A DNA stretch of 64,000 bases from an uncultured Porphyromonadaceae bacterium (GCA_947174335.1 CAMWIM010000003.1:1-64000); one strand, 5' to 3'; positions 1 to 9,868 are shown, numbered from the stretch's first letter. A program made the numbers and translations. Notes: generated from the letters alone by a model not told the origin.

Positions 1-141
1 TTTTTGAAGAAAAATCAAACATTACTTCATAACATTTTATAAGTCAAAGAAATAAAATGAAGAAATTTTCTCGTTTTTATTTATGTATATGAAACACTAA
101 TAGCCACAATATAATCTTTACCGAAATAACCCTATTTTAAA

Positions 142-173
142 TTTGTTGAAATTAAATAAATTATGTAATTTAG
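142..173 (+). promoter_or_regulatory. Bacteroidetes-type promoter of the DUF1460 gene
   Basis: A TTTG at 142-145 lies 20 bases before TAATTTAG (166-173). This fits the Bacteroidetes consensus TTTG-N19-21-TAnnTTTG with one mismatch in the -7 box. Transcription would start near 180, about 30 bases before the start codon. Confidence 0.5.
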
Positions 174-212
174 CGGAATAAATAAGTCATCCCTATATTA
201 ATATATAATATA

Positions 213-1082
213 ATGTGTAGCAAATTTCGTCCCATAGTTTCTTCAGTTTTATGTTTAATCGGAGCAACAGCTTTCATGACGTCAGCTCAAGGTAAGGTCA
301 GATTTCATAACGAAAGCGAAGACACAACTCGTATTAACAATCTTTTAATTGAATGTCAGAAGATTAAAACACCCGGTGAAAAAGTAAAAGCGATGGCTCT
401 CAGTTTTGAGGGCACGCCATACGTTGCACACACACTTGAAGGAGACACCGAGCTTGTTACCGTAAACATTGACGAACTCGACTGCACGACTTTTGTCGAA
501 ACTGTTCTTGCGCTCGCTTTTACAGCCGAAGAAGGGCGTACATCATGGCGCGATTATGTTTATAACCTTGAACGACTCAGATATCGAGGCGGAAATCTTA
601 ACGGATACCCATCGCGTCTTCACTACATCAGTGATTGGATTGTCGATAATTCACACCGAGGCAACCTGCAAGAGGTAACTAATCGATTCCCCTATTACCA
701 CCACATCACTAAAACCCTGTCGTTCATGACAGAAAATCGCGACAAGTATCAATCACTAAGCGACTCTCTCAATTATGAAAGGATGAAAGGCGTTGAATTG
801 GGTTATTATAGCCACCAATTCCCTTACATTAAAACAGTTGACCTCAAAAAGAAAGAGACAAAAGATGCGTTCCAATCGGGAGACGTTGTAGCATTAGTAA
901 CCTCAATGAAAAATCTTGACGTAACCCACCTTGGAATCATCATTAAGAAAGACGGAGAGCCATACCTTCTTCATGCATCAAGTTCAAATGGGAAAGTCGA
1001 AGTATCAAACGTACCTTTCGATGAATTTATGAAACGCAACCGCTCACTACTTGGAGTCAGAGTAATCAGACTGAAGCAGTAA
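213..1082 (+). CDS. DUF1460 family secreted hydrolase, amidase-like (NlpC/P60-type fold)
   Basis: The 289-residue protein starts with a signal peptide (hydrophobic stretch about 9-25, likely cleaved near SAQG), so it should act in the periplasm. The motif LDCTTFVE places the likely nucleophile at Cys91. His239 (in THLGII) and His254 (in LLHASS) are good candidates for the rest of a Cys-His site. DUF1460 proteins of Bacteroides are linked by structure to N-acetylmuramoyl-L-alanine amidase-like papain-fold enzymes, so a role in cutting or recycling peptidoglycan is likely. The substrate is not shown by the sequence. It stands alone with its own promoter and converges on the minus-strand FKBP gene. 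Confidence 0.85.
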   Translation: MCSKFRPIVSSVLCLIGATAFMTSAQGKVRFHNESEDTTRINNLLIECQKIKTPGEKVKAMALSFEGTPYVAHTLEGDTELVTVNIDELDCTTFVETVLALAFTAEEGRTSWRDYVYNLERLRYRGGNLNGYPSRLHYISDWIVDNSHRGNLQEVTNRFPYYHHITKTLSFMTENRDKYQSLSDSLNYERMKGVELGYYSHQFPYIKTVDLKKKETKDAFQSGDVVALVTSMKNLDVTHLGIIIKKDGEPYLLHASSSNGKVEVSNVPFDEFMKRNRSLLGVRVIRLKQ

Positions 1083-1094
1083 AAAAGCAACTGT

Positions 1095-1490
1095 TTAATT
1101 TACAGCAATTAATTCAATTTCAAAAATCAGCGTTGAGCCACCGGGAATTCCCGGTTGGCTGAAACGTCCATATCCCTGCTCAGCCGGAATATAAATTTCA
1201 GCTTTTTCGCCTACGGTCATCTTTTGTAGAGCAATAATCCAGCCCGGCACAAGATCTCTTAGACGGAATGCCGAAGGCGTACCACCACGACTGCTGTCAA
1301 AAGTCTTTCCATTTATAGTCTTTCCAACATAATGCACAACAACCACACTGTTGTGATTTGGCGACACTTTGCCACTCCCCCTTTTAAGTCGTTTGATAAG
1401 CACACCTTTATCCAAGGTCTCGACACCCGGCTCGGTCGCCTTTTGACGAAGCCACTCTATGTTTTTCTCAGCGTATTCTGATTTTGCCAT
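1095..1490 (-). CDS. FKBP-type peptidyl-prolyl cis-trans isomerase
   Basis: The 131-residue protein has no signal peptide, so it is probably cytosolic. An N-terminal helical stretch of about 45 residues leads into one FKBP domain, recognised by VVVVHYVGKT, GKTFDSS, VPGWIIALQKM, AEQGYG and IPGGSTLIFEIEL. It should catalyse prolyl isomerisation during protein folding. It is the last gene of a minus-strand operon: the phosphatase gene ends six bases upstream, and the TamL-like gene precedes that. The N-terminal segment does not look like a full dimerisation domain of the Mip type. Confidence 0.9.
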   Translation of the reverse strand: MAKSEYAEKNIEWLRQKATEPGVETLDKGVLIKRLKRGSGKVSPNHNSVVVVHYVGKTINGKTFDSSRGGTPSAFRLRDLVPGWIIALQKMTVGEKAEIYIPAEQGYGRFSQPGIPGGSTLIFEIELIAVN

Positions 1491-1496
1491 TTTACC

Positions 1497-2156
1497 TTAT
1501 TTTTCTCTTTCAACAATATCGAGAATTTCGAGAGGGCGGTCGACGATATTTTCAGCGTATGCGTCTCTCAATTCTTTCACAGGGCGGAAGCCCCAAGTCA
1601 CTCCACACGATGCGACACACGCTCGGCGAGCGGTTTCGATATCCACACCCGAATCCCCCACATAAAGGACATCTCTTTTAGGTGTAGGACATTTCGTCAA
1701 AATTTCAAACACAATCGAAGGGTCAGGTTTAACAGGAACACCGGATTTCTGTCCTTCAACAGCCGCCCATGTTATGTCGCTGAAATAATGCCGAATAAGC
1801 ATTTCGACAGCAGCTTGATATTTATTTGAGGCAACCGCAACTTTCACTCCCCTATCGGTCAACTCAGACAACAACTGATTAATACCATCGTATGGTATCG
1901 TATTATCAGTCATGTGAGTATTATAGTAATCGGTGAAGAATTCCCTAACCCGAGCAACAGTCTCAGGGTCACGAGCCTCATCGGGCAACGCACGCTCGAT
2001 CAATCGTGTGATACCGTTTCCGACCATATAGGGATAAGAGGTTATGGCATGCGTCGGGAACCCGGTTGCACTCAACGCATAGTTAGTTGCCTCACCGAGG
2101 TCATCAATCGTATTAAGCAGCGTGCCGTCAAGGTCAAATATAACAAGCTTTTTCAC
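1497..2156 (-). CDS. HAD family hydrolase, phosphoglycolate phosphatase-like
   Basis: The 219-residue protein carries HAD motif I FDLDGTLLNT with the nucleophile and acid/base aspartates at 8 and 10, a helical cap domain, the motif II region VAVASNK, and motif IV VGDSGVDIETA near the C-terminus. This pattern fits subfamily IA, phosphoglycolate phosphatase (Gph) or a pyrophosphatase relative. The family is promiscuous, so the physiological substrate remains open. It sits in the middle of the tamL-phosphatase-FKBP operon with gaps of 22 and 6 bases. Confidence 0.85.
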   Translation of the reverse strand: MKKLVIFDLDGTLLNTIDDLGEATNYALSATGFPTHAITSYPYMVGNGITRLIERALPDEARDPETVARVREFFTDYYNTHMTDNTIPYDGINQLLSELTDRGVKVAVASNKYQAAVEMLIRHYFSDITWAAVEGQKSGVPVKPDPSIVFEILTKCPTPKRDVLYVGDSGVDIETARRACVASCGVTWGFRPVKELRDAYAENIVDRPLEILDIVEREK

Positions 2157-2178
2157 TGTATTCTATTTTAATAATTTT

Positions 2179-4533
2179 TTAGAAAGGATAACCGACCGCA
2201 AAATGGAATGTCGCATCACGATGCCAGTTGGGGTGAATTATTGGCCATGGTTCCTGATTGCGGGCCGGATTATGAGCCTTCAAACCCAAGTCGAGACGCA
2301 GAAGGAAGTAGGTGAAGTCCATACGTATTCCGGCACCATATCCGAGTGCGATTTCTTTATAGAACGAACCGGTGAATAGACCGCCCGGCTGGTTGACATA
2401 GTTGCGGATTGTCCATATATTTCCGGCATCGACAAACAGTGCGGCTTCAAAGACCCAGAAAAGTTTGGCTCGATACTCAAAACTCATGTCAAAACGGATG
2501 TCGCCACACTGGTTAATAAAGTCAACAACCGAGTTACGGGCATCATAGCTACCCGGACCGAGAGTACGGACATTCCAACCTCTGACACCGTTAGCCCCTC
2601 CTGCATAGAATCTTTTTTCAAACGGAATCATACTTGAGTTGCCATAAGGCACACCAACTCCAATACCGGCATGCAGAGCAATCGAATTTCGCGAATCAAA
2701 ATTGCGTGTCCAGTTATAGTCACCCTCTGTTTTAAAGTATTGAGCAAACTGAATTCCGAAAATTTTATATGCACCGTCATGTCGTTTCGCTCCATCAATC
2801 GAAGAAATCGCATAAAGTAAGTTACCGGCTATTTCCGACGCCCAGCGAAATGAATATATGTTAGCCTGACGATTGACCGACGCCGAGATTGTCGGCGAAG
2901 CCATACGGCGGTTAGTGCGATAATAGGTATAACCCATTCTCATGATGAAGTGGTCTTCATAACTATATCTCAACAGCGGATTTTGTGGAGCAATATCATC
3001 AATAAAATTGATAGTTGAACGGGGAAGGTAGACAAAGTTAATATCAATCAAATCAAACGTACGACGGACGGTATTACCACGGTTTGACCATTTATATTTC
3101 CAGCCCGCACCGGCAATAACACGCGTATATTCAGGACGTTCCTGATAGTTCAGCGACAGAGCCACCTCACTCGACGCCAAAATTTTCTGTTTAAATTGCT
3201 TTGAAAGGAAGGGTGCTTGAAATTTAGGGAAAGTCAGACCGATTTCCCCCGCATATTCAGTGTAACGATTGTTAATCAAGCCCTCAAAGTTACCGGAAAT
3301 ACTTTCGTATGAAGTTCTAAATTTGGTTGTCAGCATTTCAGAACCTTTCCAAAGGTTTCGATGAAGATAGGTCAATCCGATGCCGAAACCGAGGTCACCC
3401 TCGGAGTTTGTTCCCTCAAGTTCAAAAGTCACGCCCTGTTTTTTTGCTCTCGAGAGCAAGATATATGCGTCAAGCGCAGGCTTGCCGTCCAACGTCCCGG
3501 CAGGGACAAGCGAAATGTTGATATATTTAAGAATTGACAAACGACCTAAAGCCTCGTATGTTCTATCGACTCGGGCGGAATTATAGAGATTATCCGGCTC
3601 TATAAAGCACTTTTCTTCAAGGATAGATGGTCTCAAATAACGATCTTCACCATATAAAATTGTCAAGCCGTGATACTCAACCGAGTCTACCGTCAATGCT
3701 TTAAAGTCGTTACCCACACGAGCCGCATCATAGTCTGTAACAATATATACCTTTCTGACCATATAACGCTCGTGAGTACCAACCGAGTCGACCATCGCCC
3801 CACCATCATTTACCTTTGTGACAGGCGGACGCACGACCATCGTCAGTTCGACTTGCTTTGAATTTTCGGTAGTGTCGGCGATAAAAGTGATATAATCTTT
3901 AGTAAATGCGTAATAACCCTTTTGGCGGAGTCGCTCGGTTATCAAAGTTCGTTCGGCATCAAGCGCATTACGATCAAAAAAATCACCCTGCTGTATAGTA
4001 AAGAGAGCCGAGTCAGCCATAATCAAAGATTTTAACGCATCATCTTCGATTTGATAATCAATAGTCGAGACAACGTGAGGATTCCCGGTCGAAACAATAT
4101 AATTGATGCTCATTTTCTTCTTGCCGGTTTTAGGCGTTGCTATAGCCGTGACCTCCACATCATTATATCCTTTATTAATCAAAGCCTGACGAAGCTGTCT
4201 TACTGACTGATTTGTCAATTCGGCATCATAAATTACCGGAGGTTGTCCGATTTTTCTAACCCAACGGTTATACCACTTTGTCGAGTCCTGCCCTGAAAGG
4301 TTATAGGTCGCCAACTGTAGCTTGGCAAATCCCAAAATCTTATGATTAGGTGTTTGTCTGAGGTAGTTGACAAGATTATCAGATTTTATATTCTCCTTAT
4401 CGCCCTCAACCGTAATAGTCGTACGATCAAGCAAATATTTTCCGTCAGGGACATGACGTGTCGAGCTACATCCTGTCAACAACGACACGACGACAATAAG
4501 TATGATGTATTTTAATAATCGCTGACTAAGCAT
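2179..4533 (-). CDS. tamL: Lipidated Omp85-family outer-membrane protein, TamL-like (BamA/TamA family)
   Basis: The 784-residue protein has a lipoprotein signal peptide with lipobox LTGC (Cys22), then POTRA-like modules in about residues 30-370 and a C-terminal D15-type beta-barrel. It ends in Phe after alternating aromatic residues, as expected for a barrel read by the BAM machinery. Bacteroidetes have a lipidated TamA homologue called TamL, which works with TamB in envelope protein or lipid transport; the lipobox favours that call over BamA. No tamB lies in this window, so the partner must be elsewhere or absent. It leads a minus-strand operon with the HAD phosphatase and FKBP genes. Confidence 0.8.
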   Translation of the reverse strand: MLSQRLLKYIILIVVVSLLTGCSSTRHVPDGKYLLDRTTITVEGDKENIKSDNLVNYLRQTPNHKILGFAKLQLATYNLSGQDSTKWYNRWVRKIGQPPVIYDAELTNQSVRQLRQALINKGYNDVEVTAIATPKTGKKKMSINYIVSTGNPHVVSTIDYQIEDDALKSLIMADSALFTIQQGDFFDRNALDAERTLITERLRQKGYYAFTKDYITFIADTTENSKQVELTMVVRPPVTKVNDGGAMVDSVGTHERYMVRKVYIVTDYDAARVGNDFKALTVDSVEYHGLTILYGEDRYLRPSILEEKCFIEPDNLYNSARVDRTYEALGRLSILKYINISLVPAGTLDGKPALDAYILLSRAKKQGVTFELEGTNSEGDLGFGIGLTYLHRNLWKGSEMLTTKFRTSYESISGNFEGLINNRYTEYAGEIGLTFPKFQAPFLSKQFKQKILASSEVALSLNYQERPEYTRVIAGAGWKYKWSNRGNTVRRTFDLIDINFVYLPRSTINFIDDIAPQNPLLRYSYEDHFIMRMGYTYYRTNRRMASPTISASVNRQANIYSFRWASEIAGNLLYAISSIDGAKRHDGAYKIFGIQFAQYFKTEGDYNWTRNFDSRNSIALHAGIGVGVPYGNSSMIPFEKRFYAGGANGVRGWNVRTLGPGSYDARNSVVDFINQCGDIRFDMSFEYRAKLFWVFEAALFVDAGNIWTIRNYVNQPGGLFTGSFYKEIALGYGAGIRMDFTYFLLRLDLGLKAHNPARNQEPWPIIHPNWHRDATFHFAVGYPF

Positions 4534-4576
4534 CGACCTGATTATGAATGTCGACTATGTTTTTACTATCAATATG

Positions 4577-4584
4577 CAAAAGTA
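4577..4584 (-). promoter_or_regulatory. -7 box of the tamL operon
   Basis: On the minus strand this reads TACTTTTG, an exact TAnnTTTG match, about 45 bases upstream of the tamL start. A clear TTTG -33 box at 19-21 bases is not visible. Confidence 0.45.
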
Positions 4585-4691
4585 CACAAAATTTGAAAAC
4601 CTACCGAAATTTTAATGCACGATTTATCAACATTAAAGCCCTTAATACCAATATTGACCGATTTTTTAGGTGAGAGATACAAATAATTTTG

Positions 4692-4699
4692 TAACTTTG
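4692..4699 (+). promoter_or_regulatory. -7 box of gpmI
   Basis: TAACTTTG matches the Bacteroidetes -7 consensus and lies 38 bases before the gpmI start. The preceding sequence is AT-rich without a clear -33 TTTG. Together with the tamL promoter this makes the 4534-4737 spacer a divergent promoter region. Confidence 0.55.
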
Positions 4700-4737
4700 C
4701 ACTCAGAAAATCAAATAACTAAGGTAAATATATAATC

Positions 4738-6252
4738 ATGGCTAAGAAAGCTCTACTTATGATTCTCGATGGCTGGGGCATTGGCAACCGGTCAGAAAGT
4801 GACGCAATCTATTCAACTCCCACCCCCTATTGGGATTCTCTTTTGGCAACTTATCCCCACTCTGAACTTCAGGCAAGTGGTGAAAACGTAGGTCTCCCTG
4901 ATGGACAAATGGGTAACTCGGAAGTTGGACACCTGAATATCGGAGCCGGTCGCGTGCTTTATCAAGACCTTGTTAAAATCAACAAGTCAATCAAAGACGG
5001 TTCTATCCTTGAAAATCCAGAAATTAAAAACGCATTTTCATACGCCAAAGAAAATGGCAAAGCCATCCACTTCATGGGCTTGACCTCTGACGGCGGTGTT
5101 CACTCTTCACTCGATCATCTTTTTGCGCTCTGCGATATCGCAAAAAAATATGACCTTGAAAAAGTATTCATCCACTGCTTTATGGATGGTCGTGACACCG
5201 ATCCTCGAAGCGGTAAAGGTTTCATTGAACGCTTGACTGAACACTGCAAATCATCAGCCGGAACCATCGCATCTATCATCGGTCGTTTCTATGCAATGGA
5301 CCGTGACAAACGTTGGGATCGTGTAAAAGTGGCATACGACCTTCTTGTTGACGGCAAAGGCGAACAAGCTACCGACATGGTTAAAGCTATGCAAGAAAGC
5401 TATGACAACGATGTAACCGACGAGTTCATCAAGCCGATCAACAATTCAACTGTTGACGGTACAATCAAGCCCGACGATGTCGTAATATTCTTCAACTACC
5501 GTAACGACCGCGCAAAAGAATTGACCGTTGTTTTGACCCAACACGATATGCCCGAGGAAGGAATGAAAGTTATCCCCGGACTACAGTACTACTGTATGAC
5601 TCCATACGATTCTTCATTCACCGGTGTTCACATCCTCTTTGACAAAGAAAATGTCGAGAACACCCTCGGCGAATATCTCTCATCGCTCAATAAAAAACAG
5701 CTTCATATTGCCGAAACAGAGAAGTATGCCCACGTTACATTCTTCTTTAACGGTGGTCGTGAAAATCCCTACGAAGGTGAGGATCGCATCCTTGTTCCTT
5801 CACCTAAAGTTGCGACTTACGACCTCAAGCCTGAAATGAGTGCATACGAGGTTAAAGACAAACTCGTTGAAGCCATCAATTCAAAAAAATATGACTTTAT
5901 CGTTGTAAACTACGCTAACGGCGACATGGTCGGACACACCGGAGTTTACAAGGCTATCGAAAAAGCAGTCGTTACTATTGACGAGTGCGTTATGGACACT
6001 GTAGAAGCCGCAAAGAAAAACGATTACGAAGTCATCATCATAGCCGACCATGGTAATGCCGACAACGCCATCAATGCCGATGGCACACCTAACACGGCAC
6101 ACTCGCTGAATCCGGTTCCATGTGTTTATGTAACTGAAAACAAAGACGCCAAGGTTGCCAACGGTATTCTTGCCGACGTTGCACCAACGCTTCTCCATAT
6201 CATGGGACTTCCTCAACCCAAAGAGATGACCGGTAAAGACCTCATTTCATAA
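4738..6252 (+). CDS. gpmI: 2,3-bisphosphoglycerate-independent phosphoglycerate mutase
   Basis: The 504-residue protein has the usual length of cofactor-independent phosphoglycerate mutases. It interconverts 3- and 2-phosphoglycerate in glycolysis in the cytosol. The N-terminal LDGWG supplies a metal aspartate (Asp11). GNSEVGH carries the phosphoserine nucleophile Ser61. The C-terminal ADHGNADN holds further metal ligands of the alkaline phosphatase superfamily. Its own promoter lies 38 bases upstream, and trmB starts 31 bases after its stop, so read-through into that operon is possible. Confidence 0.97.
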   Translation: MAKKALLMILDGWGIGNRSESDAIYSTPTPYWDSLLATYPHSELQASGENVGLPDGQMGNSEVGHLNIGAGRVLYQDLVKINKSIKDGSILENPEIKNAFSYAKENGKAIHFMGLTSDGGVHSSLDHLFALCDIAKKYDLEKVFIHCFMDGRDTDPRSGKGFIERLTEHCKSSAGTIASIIGRFYAMDRDKRWDRVKVAYDLLVDGKGEQATDMVKAMQESYDNDVTDEFIKPINNSTVDGTIKPDDVVIFFNYRNDRAKELTVVLTQHDMPEEGMKVIPGLQYYCMTPYDSSFTGVHILFDKENVENTLGEYLSSLNKKQLHIAETEKYAHVTFFFNGGRENPYEGEDRILVPSPKVATYDLKPEMSAYEVKDKLVEAINSKKYDFIVVNYANGDMVGHTGVYKAIEKAVVTIDECVMDTVEAAKKNDYEVIIIADHGNADNAINADGTPNTAHSLNPVPCVYVTENKDAKVANGILADVAPTLLHIMGLPQPKEMTGKDLIS

Positions 6253-6283
6253 AATATAGTAAAATCAGCTCTCAGAGTTCAAA

Positions 6284-7069
6284 ATGGGTAAAAACAAGCT
6301 CAAGAAATTCAGCGAAATGGAAACATTCGACCGAGTGTTTCAATATCCATTTGCACTCTTGACCGACGGCAAATGCCCGATAAAAGGCAAATGGCATTCT
6401 GACGTCTTCAAAAGCAACAACCCAATTGTACTTGAACTCGGTTGTGGCAAAGGCGAATATACTGTTGGAATGGCACGTCGATTCCCCGACAAAAATTTCA
6501 TTGGTATTGACATTAAAGGAGCCCGCATGTGGACCGGAGCAAAGGAAATGAATCGCAACAACATCACAAACGCAGCATTTCTCAGAACAGATATCGAACT
6601 TCTTCAGGCTTTTTTTGAGCCGGGAGAAGTTTCTGAAATCTGGATTACATTTCCTGACCCACAAATGAAGAAAGAGCGAAAACGCCTTACGTCGACTCGC
6701 TTTCTCGACCTTTACAAAAAGGTTATGACCGACAACGGAATTGTCCACCTGAAAACCGACAGCCCGTTTCTCTACACATACACACGCCTTTTAGCCGAAC
6801 ACAACAATATCAAACCTGTCCATTTGACCGACAACCTCTATGGCGCGCCTGCAGGTCAGTATGACGATATTCTCGGCATAAAAACATTTTATGAACAACA
6901 ATGGCTCAGCCGTGGTTTGACAATAAAATACATTGCATTCCCGCTTGCCCATAATTCCGAACTTGAAGAACCACCCGTTGAAATCGAGCCCGATACCTAT
7001 CGGAGTTTTTCGCGTGGCGAACTTCAATGTCCCGATTTATGCGCACCAAAAGTGACACCAAAATCATGA
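6284..7069 (+). CDS. trmB: tRNA (guanine-N7-)-methyltransferase
   Basis: The 261-residue protein has the SAM-binding motif LELGCGKGEYT and the family motif ITFPDPQMKKERKRL, which corresponds to the FPDPWPKKRH signature of TrmB. It should methylate G46 in the variable loop of tRNAs. The C-terminal extension of roughly 30 residues after the methyltransferase core looks poorly conserved. Its stop overlaps the next start as ATGA at 7066-7069, pointing to translational coupling with mrp. Confidence 0.93.
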   Translation: MGKNKLKKFSEMETFDRVFQYPFALLTDGKCPIKGKWHSDVFKSNNPIVLELGCGKGEYTVGMARRFPDKNFIGIDIKGARMWTGAKEMNRNNITNAAFLRTDIELLQAFFEPGEVSEIWITFPDPQMKKERKRLTSTRFLDLYKKVMTDNGIVHLKTDSPFLYTYTRLLAEHNNIKPVHLTDNLYGAPAGQYDDILGIKTFYEQQWLSRGLTIKYIAFPLAHNSELEEPPVEIEPDTYRSFSRGELQCPDLCAPKVTPKS

Positions 7070-8178
7070 TAGAACACCTCTACCCCAAACAAATAATCGA
7101 TGCTCTTTCAACCGTTCGTTACCCCGGTACCGGCAAAAACATCGTTGAAAGCGGTATGCTTGAAGATGATATACGAATCGAGGGCAAAAAAGTGTCTTTT
7201 TCATTAATATTTGACCGCCCTACCGACCCTTTCATTAAGTCTATCGTTAAGGCTGCCGAAACTGCAATTCTCACATACGTTGGCGAGGATGTCGACATAA
7301 AAGGTAACATTAACGTAATCACCCGTACTCCCGAAAATAAACCTGAGCCCGAACGTCCGCTTAAAGGCGTAAAAAATATCATCGGTATATCATCAGGAAA
7401 AGGCGGAGTCGGCAAGTCTACAGTCTCATCAAACCTTGCTGTTGCTCTTGCACGTCTTGGCTACAAAGTCGGTTTGCTCGATGCCGATATCTTCGGTCCG
7501 TCAGTTCCCAAGATGTTTGGGGTTGAAGATGCTCAGCTTTATATCCACGAAGTTGACGGCAAAAATCTCATCATCCCTCACGAACGTTATGGTGTCAAAA
7601 TGCTTTCTATCGGCTTCCTTGTTGACCGCAACTCAGCACAGGTTTGGCGTGGAGGTATGGCATCCCGAGCTTTAACCCAACTCATTACCGATGGCGATTG
7701 GGGCGAACTCGATTATTTCCTCATCGATATGCCCCCCGGCACAAGCGACATTCACCTGACTTTAGTGCAGACGCTTGCGATGACAGGTGCGGTTGTTGTT
7801 TCGACACCTCAGGAAGTTGCGCTTGCAGACGCTCGCCGAGGAATAGCCATGTTCCGTGACAAGAATATCAACGTTCCGATTCTCGGACTCATCGAAAATA
7901 TGGCTTGGTTTACACCTGAAAAACATCCCGATGAAAAATATTATATCTTTGGTCAGGACGGCGGTGTGAAACTGGCTAAAGAACTTGGGGTTGAACTTCT
8001 CGGTCAAATACCGGTTGTAATGTCAATCAGACAAGGTGGAGATGACGGCAATCCCGTCGCAACAGGCGACAGCTTGACAGCACAGGCATTCCTTCATGCA
8101 GCCCGCGAACTGACCGAAGCAGTTGACCGTAGAAATAACGAGCTTCCTCCAACTAAGGTAGTTCAGGTAAAACATTAA
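7066..8178 (+). CDS. mrp: Mrp/ApbC family P-loop ATPase, iron-sulfur cluster carrier
   Basis: I place the start at 7066, not at the in-frame ATG 7027, because 7066 makes an ATGA overlap with the trmB stop and yields the usual N-terminus MIEHLYPKQ; this gives 370 residues. An N-terminal MIP18/DUF59 domain (about 1-90) precedes the deviant Walker A GKGGVGKST near residue 115 and the DMPPGTSD motif. The family delivers Fe-S clusters to apoproteins as a dimer. The CxxC pair that bridges a cluster in many homologues after ENM is not present here (the segment reads ENMAWFTPEKHPDEKYY). Confidence 0.93.
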   Translation: MIEHLYPKQIIDALSTVRYPGTGKNIVESGMLEDDIRIEGKKVSFSLIFDRPTDPFIKSIVKAAETAILTYVGEDVDIKGNINVITRTPENKPEPERPLKGVKNIIGISSGKGGVGKSTVSSNLAVALARLGYKVGLLDADIFGPSVPKMFGVEDAQLYIHEVDGKNLIIPHERYGVKMLSIGFLVDRNSAQVWRGGMASRALTQLITDGDWGELDYFLIDMPPGTSDIHLTLVQTLAMTGAVVVSTPQEVALADARRGIAMFRDKNINVPILGLIENMAWFTPEKHPDEKYYIFGQDGGVKLAKELGVELLGQIPVVMSIRQGGDDGNPVATGDSLTAQAFLHAARELTEAVDRRNNELPPTKVVQVKH

Positions 8179-8189
8179 TATGTATTATT

Positions 8190-8609
8190 ATGAAACTTTT
8201 AATTATAAACGGTCCGAACCTCAACCTTGTCGGTCGTCGTGAACCCGGCATATACGGTGACAAATCAATCGATACCTACCTTGACGGGTTATACAAAAAA
8301 TATAACTCTGTATCATTCACTTATTTCCAGAGCAATCACGAGGGGGAGATTATTGACAAACTTCACGAAGCTGGATTCAGCGACCTTGACGGCATAATTC
8401 TCAATGCCGGAGCTTATACCCACACGTCATTAGCAATTGCCGACGCCATCTCTGCCATTAATGTTCCGGTGGTTGAAGTCCACATTTCTAATGTTCATTC
8501 GCGCGAGGAGATACGACATCATTCGATGATCTCACCGGTTTGCAAAGGCGTTATTGCCGGTTTTGGACTTGACAGCTACCGACTTGCGGTTGAATCATTC
8601 CTAAAATAA
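8190..8609 (+). CDS. aroQ: 3-dehydroquinate dehydratase, type II
   Basis: The 139-residue protein matches type II dehydroquinases in length and motifs. The N-terminal GPNLNLVGRREPGIYG holds the catalytic arginine-tyrosine loop. NAGAYTHTS and VEVHISNVHSREE line the active site, and SVISP-type MISPVCKGVIAGFG closes the fold. It dehydrates 3-dehydroquinate to 3-dehydroshikimate in the shikimate pathway. It follows mrp by 11 bases and the methyltransferase gene starts four bases after its stop. Confidence 0.96.
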   Translation: MKLLIINGPNLNLVGRREPGIYGDKSIDTYLDGLYKKYNSVSFTYFQSNHEGEIIDKLHEAGFSDLDGIILNAGAYTHTSLAIADAISAINVPVVEVHISNVHSREEIRHHSMISPVCKGVIAGFGLDSYRLAVESFLK

Positions 8610-8613
8610 GCCG

Positions 8614-9243
8614 ATGGACCAACTAATCGACGAATACATACTCGACCACATTTCACCCGAGCCCAAGCTTCTCAAACAACTCAATCGCAACACCAACGCC
8701 CAACATCTTTACGGGCGTATGTGTTCGGGACACCTTCAGGGACGCATCCTAAAGATGCTGACCACGATGATTAAGCCCCGACGCATCCTTGAACTCGGTT
8801 CATTTACAGGCTATTCAGCCCTTTGTTTTGCCGAGGGGCTGGATAAAGACGGGCATATCGACACCATTGAGATTGACGATGAGATTGCCGAAGTTGCTCA
8901 AGAATGGTTTGACAAGTCATCCGACGGTTATAAAATCACTCTTCACATTGGCGATGCACTGAACACCATACCGACTTTGCAGGGCGAATATGACCTTGTT
9001 TTTATAGATGCAAACAAGCGCATCTACTCTGAATATCTTGAAGTTGTCTATCCTAAATTAAAAACCGGAGGATATATTTTTGTCGACAATACACTTTGGG
9101 ACGGCAAAGTTTTAGACCCTGAAGCCGTTGACGCTCAATCTTCCGGAATTAAGAATTTTAACAACTCGATTGTAAACGACTCTCGTTTTGAAACAGTCAT
9201 ATTTCCGCTTCGCGACGGCTTGACGATAATGAGAAAACTATGA
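8614..9243 (+). CDS. Class I SAM-dependent O-methyltransferase (COMT-like family 3)
   Basis: The 209-residue protein shows the SAM motif ILELGSFTGYSAL, then a metal-binding type region LVFIDANKR and FVDNTLWDGKV. These are the hallmarks of the caffeoyl-CoA O-methyltransferase-like family 3. Bacterial members methylate catechols or hydroxyls on small molecules or tRNA nucleosides, and the substrate here cannot be named. Its stop overlaps the next start (ATGA at 9240-9243), so it is probably translated together with the HAD gene. Confidence 0.88.
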   Translation: MDQLIDEYILDHISPEPKLLKQLNRNTNAQHLYGRMCSGHLQGRILKMLTTMIKPRRILELGSFTGYSALCFAEGLDKDGHIDTIEIDDEIAEVAQEWFDKSSDGYKITLHIGDALNTIPTLQGEYDLVFIDANKRIYSEYLEVVYPKLKTGGYIFVDNTLWDGKVLDPEAVDAQSSGIKNFNNSIVNDSRFETVIFPLRDGLTIMRKL

Positions 9244-9866
9244 TAAAGAATCTGCTTTTTGACCTGGGCGGAGTCATTATGGACATCAACCGCCTGAATG
9301 CCGTTGATTCACTTAAAAAAATCGGAATTGACAATGCCGACCGTCTTCTTGGAGAATATGCCCAGAAAGGTCCGTTTCTCAAACTTGAAGAAGGCTCGAT
9401 TTCACCGGCCGAATTTCGTGATGAGTTGAAAAAAGATGTAAATGTAAAGATTTCTGACAGCGACATTGACAACGCATTCTGCGATTTCCTGACAGGAATT
9501 CCGGTCAATCGACTCAAAAACCTTGAAGTCCTTAAAAAAGACGGATTTAAAATATATATGCTATCAAATACCAATCCTATAATGTGGTATTCTCGTATAG
9601 CCGACGAATTCACTAAAGACGGTCACGAGTTAAATCATTATTTCAATGGAACGGTTACATCTTTTGAAGCAAAAGTATGCAAACCGGATGCAGCCATATT
9701 TGATTTTGCGGTCAAAAAGCTTGGGATTAACCCGTATGAAACACTCTTTCTCGATGATTCACAAAAGAATGTTGAAGCTGCCCGAAAACTCGGATTTAAT
9801 GCCGAGGTAATCAATCCCGGCGAAGAATTTACCGATGTAATCAAACAATTTATACAAAATAACTGA
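9240..9866 (+). CDS. HAD family hydrolase, YihX-like subfamily IA
   Basis: The 208-residue protein begins with motif I as FDLGGVIMD. The nucleophile Asp8 is present but the usual second aspartate is replaced by glycine, a pattern typical of the epoxide-hydrolase-like and YihX group. Motif II is YMLSNTN, and motif IV is LFLDDSQKNVEAAR. YihX itself dephosphorylates glucose 1-phosphate, but the substrate here is unproven. It overlaps the methyltransferase gene by four bases and ends two bases before ribF. Confidence 0.85.
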   Translation: MIKNLLFDLGGVIMDINRLNAVDSLKKIGIDNADRLLGEYAQKGPFLKLEEGSISPAEFRDELKKDVNVKISDSDIDNAFCDFLTGIPVNRLKNLEVLKKDGFKIYMLSNTNPIMWYSRIADEFTKDGHELNHYFNGTVTSFEAKVCKPDAAIFDFAVKKLGINPYETLFLDDSQKNVEAARKLGFNAEVINPGEEFTDVIKQFIQNN

Positions 9867-9868
9867 GT

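Noticed and set aside
7027-7065. Earlier start for mrp
   Set aside because: It would overlap trmB by 43 bases; the start at 7066 makes an ATGA overlap and the family's usual N-terminus.
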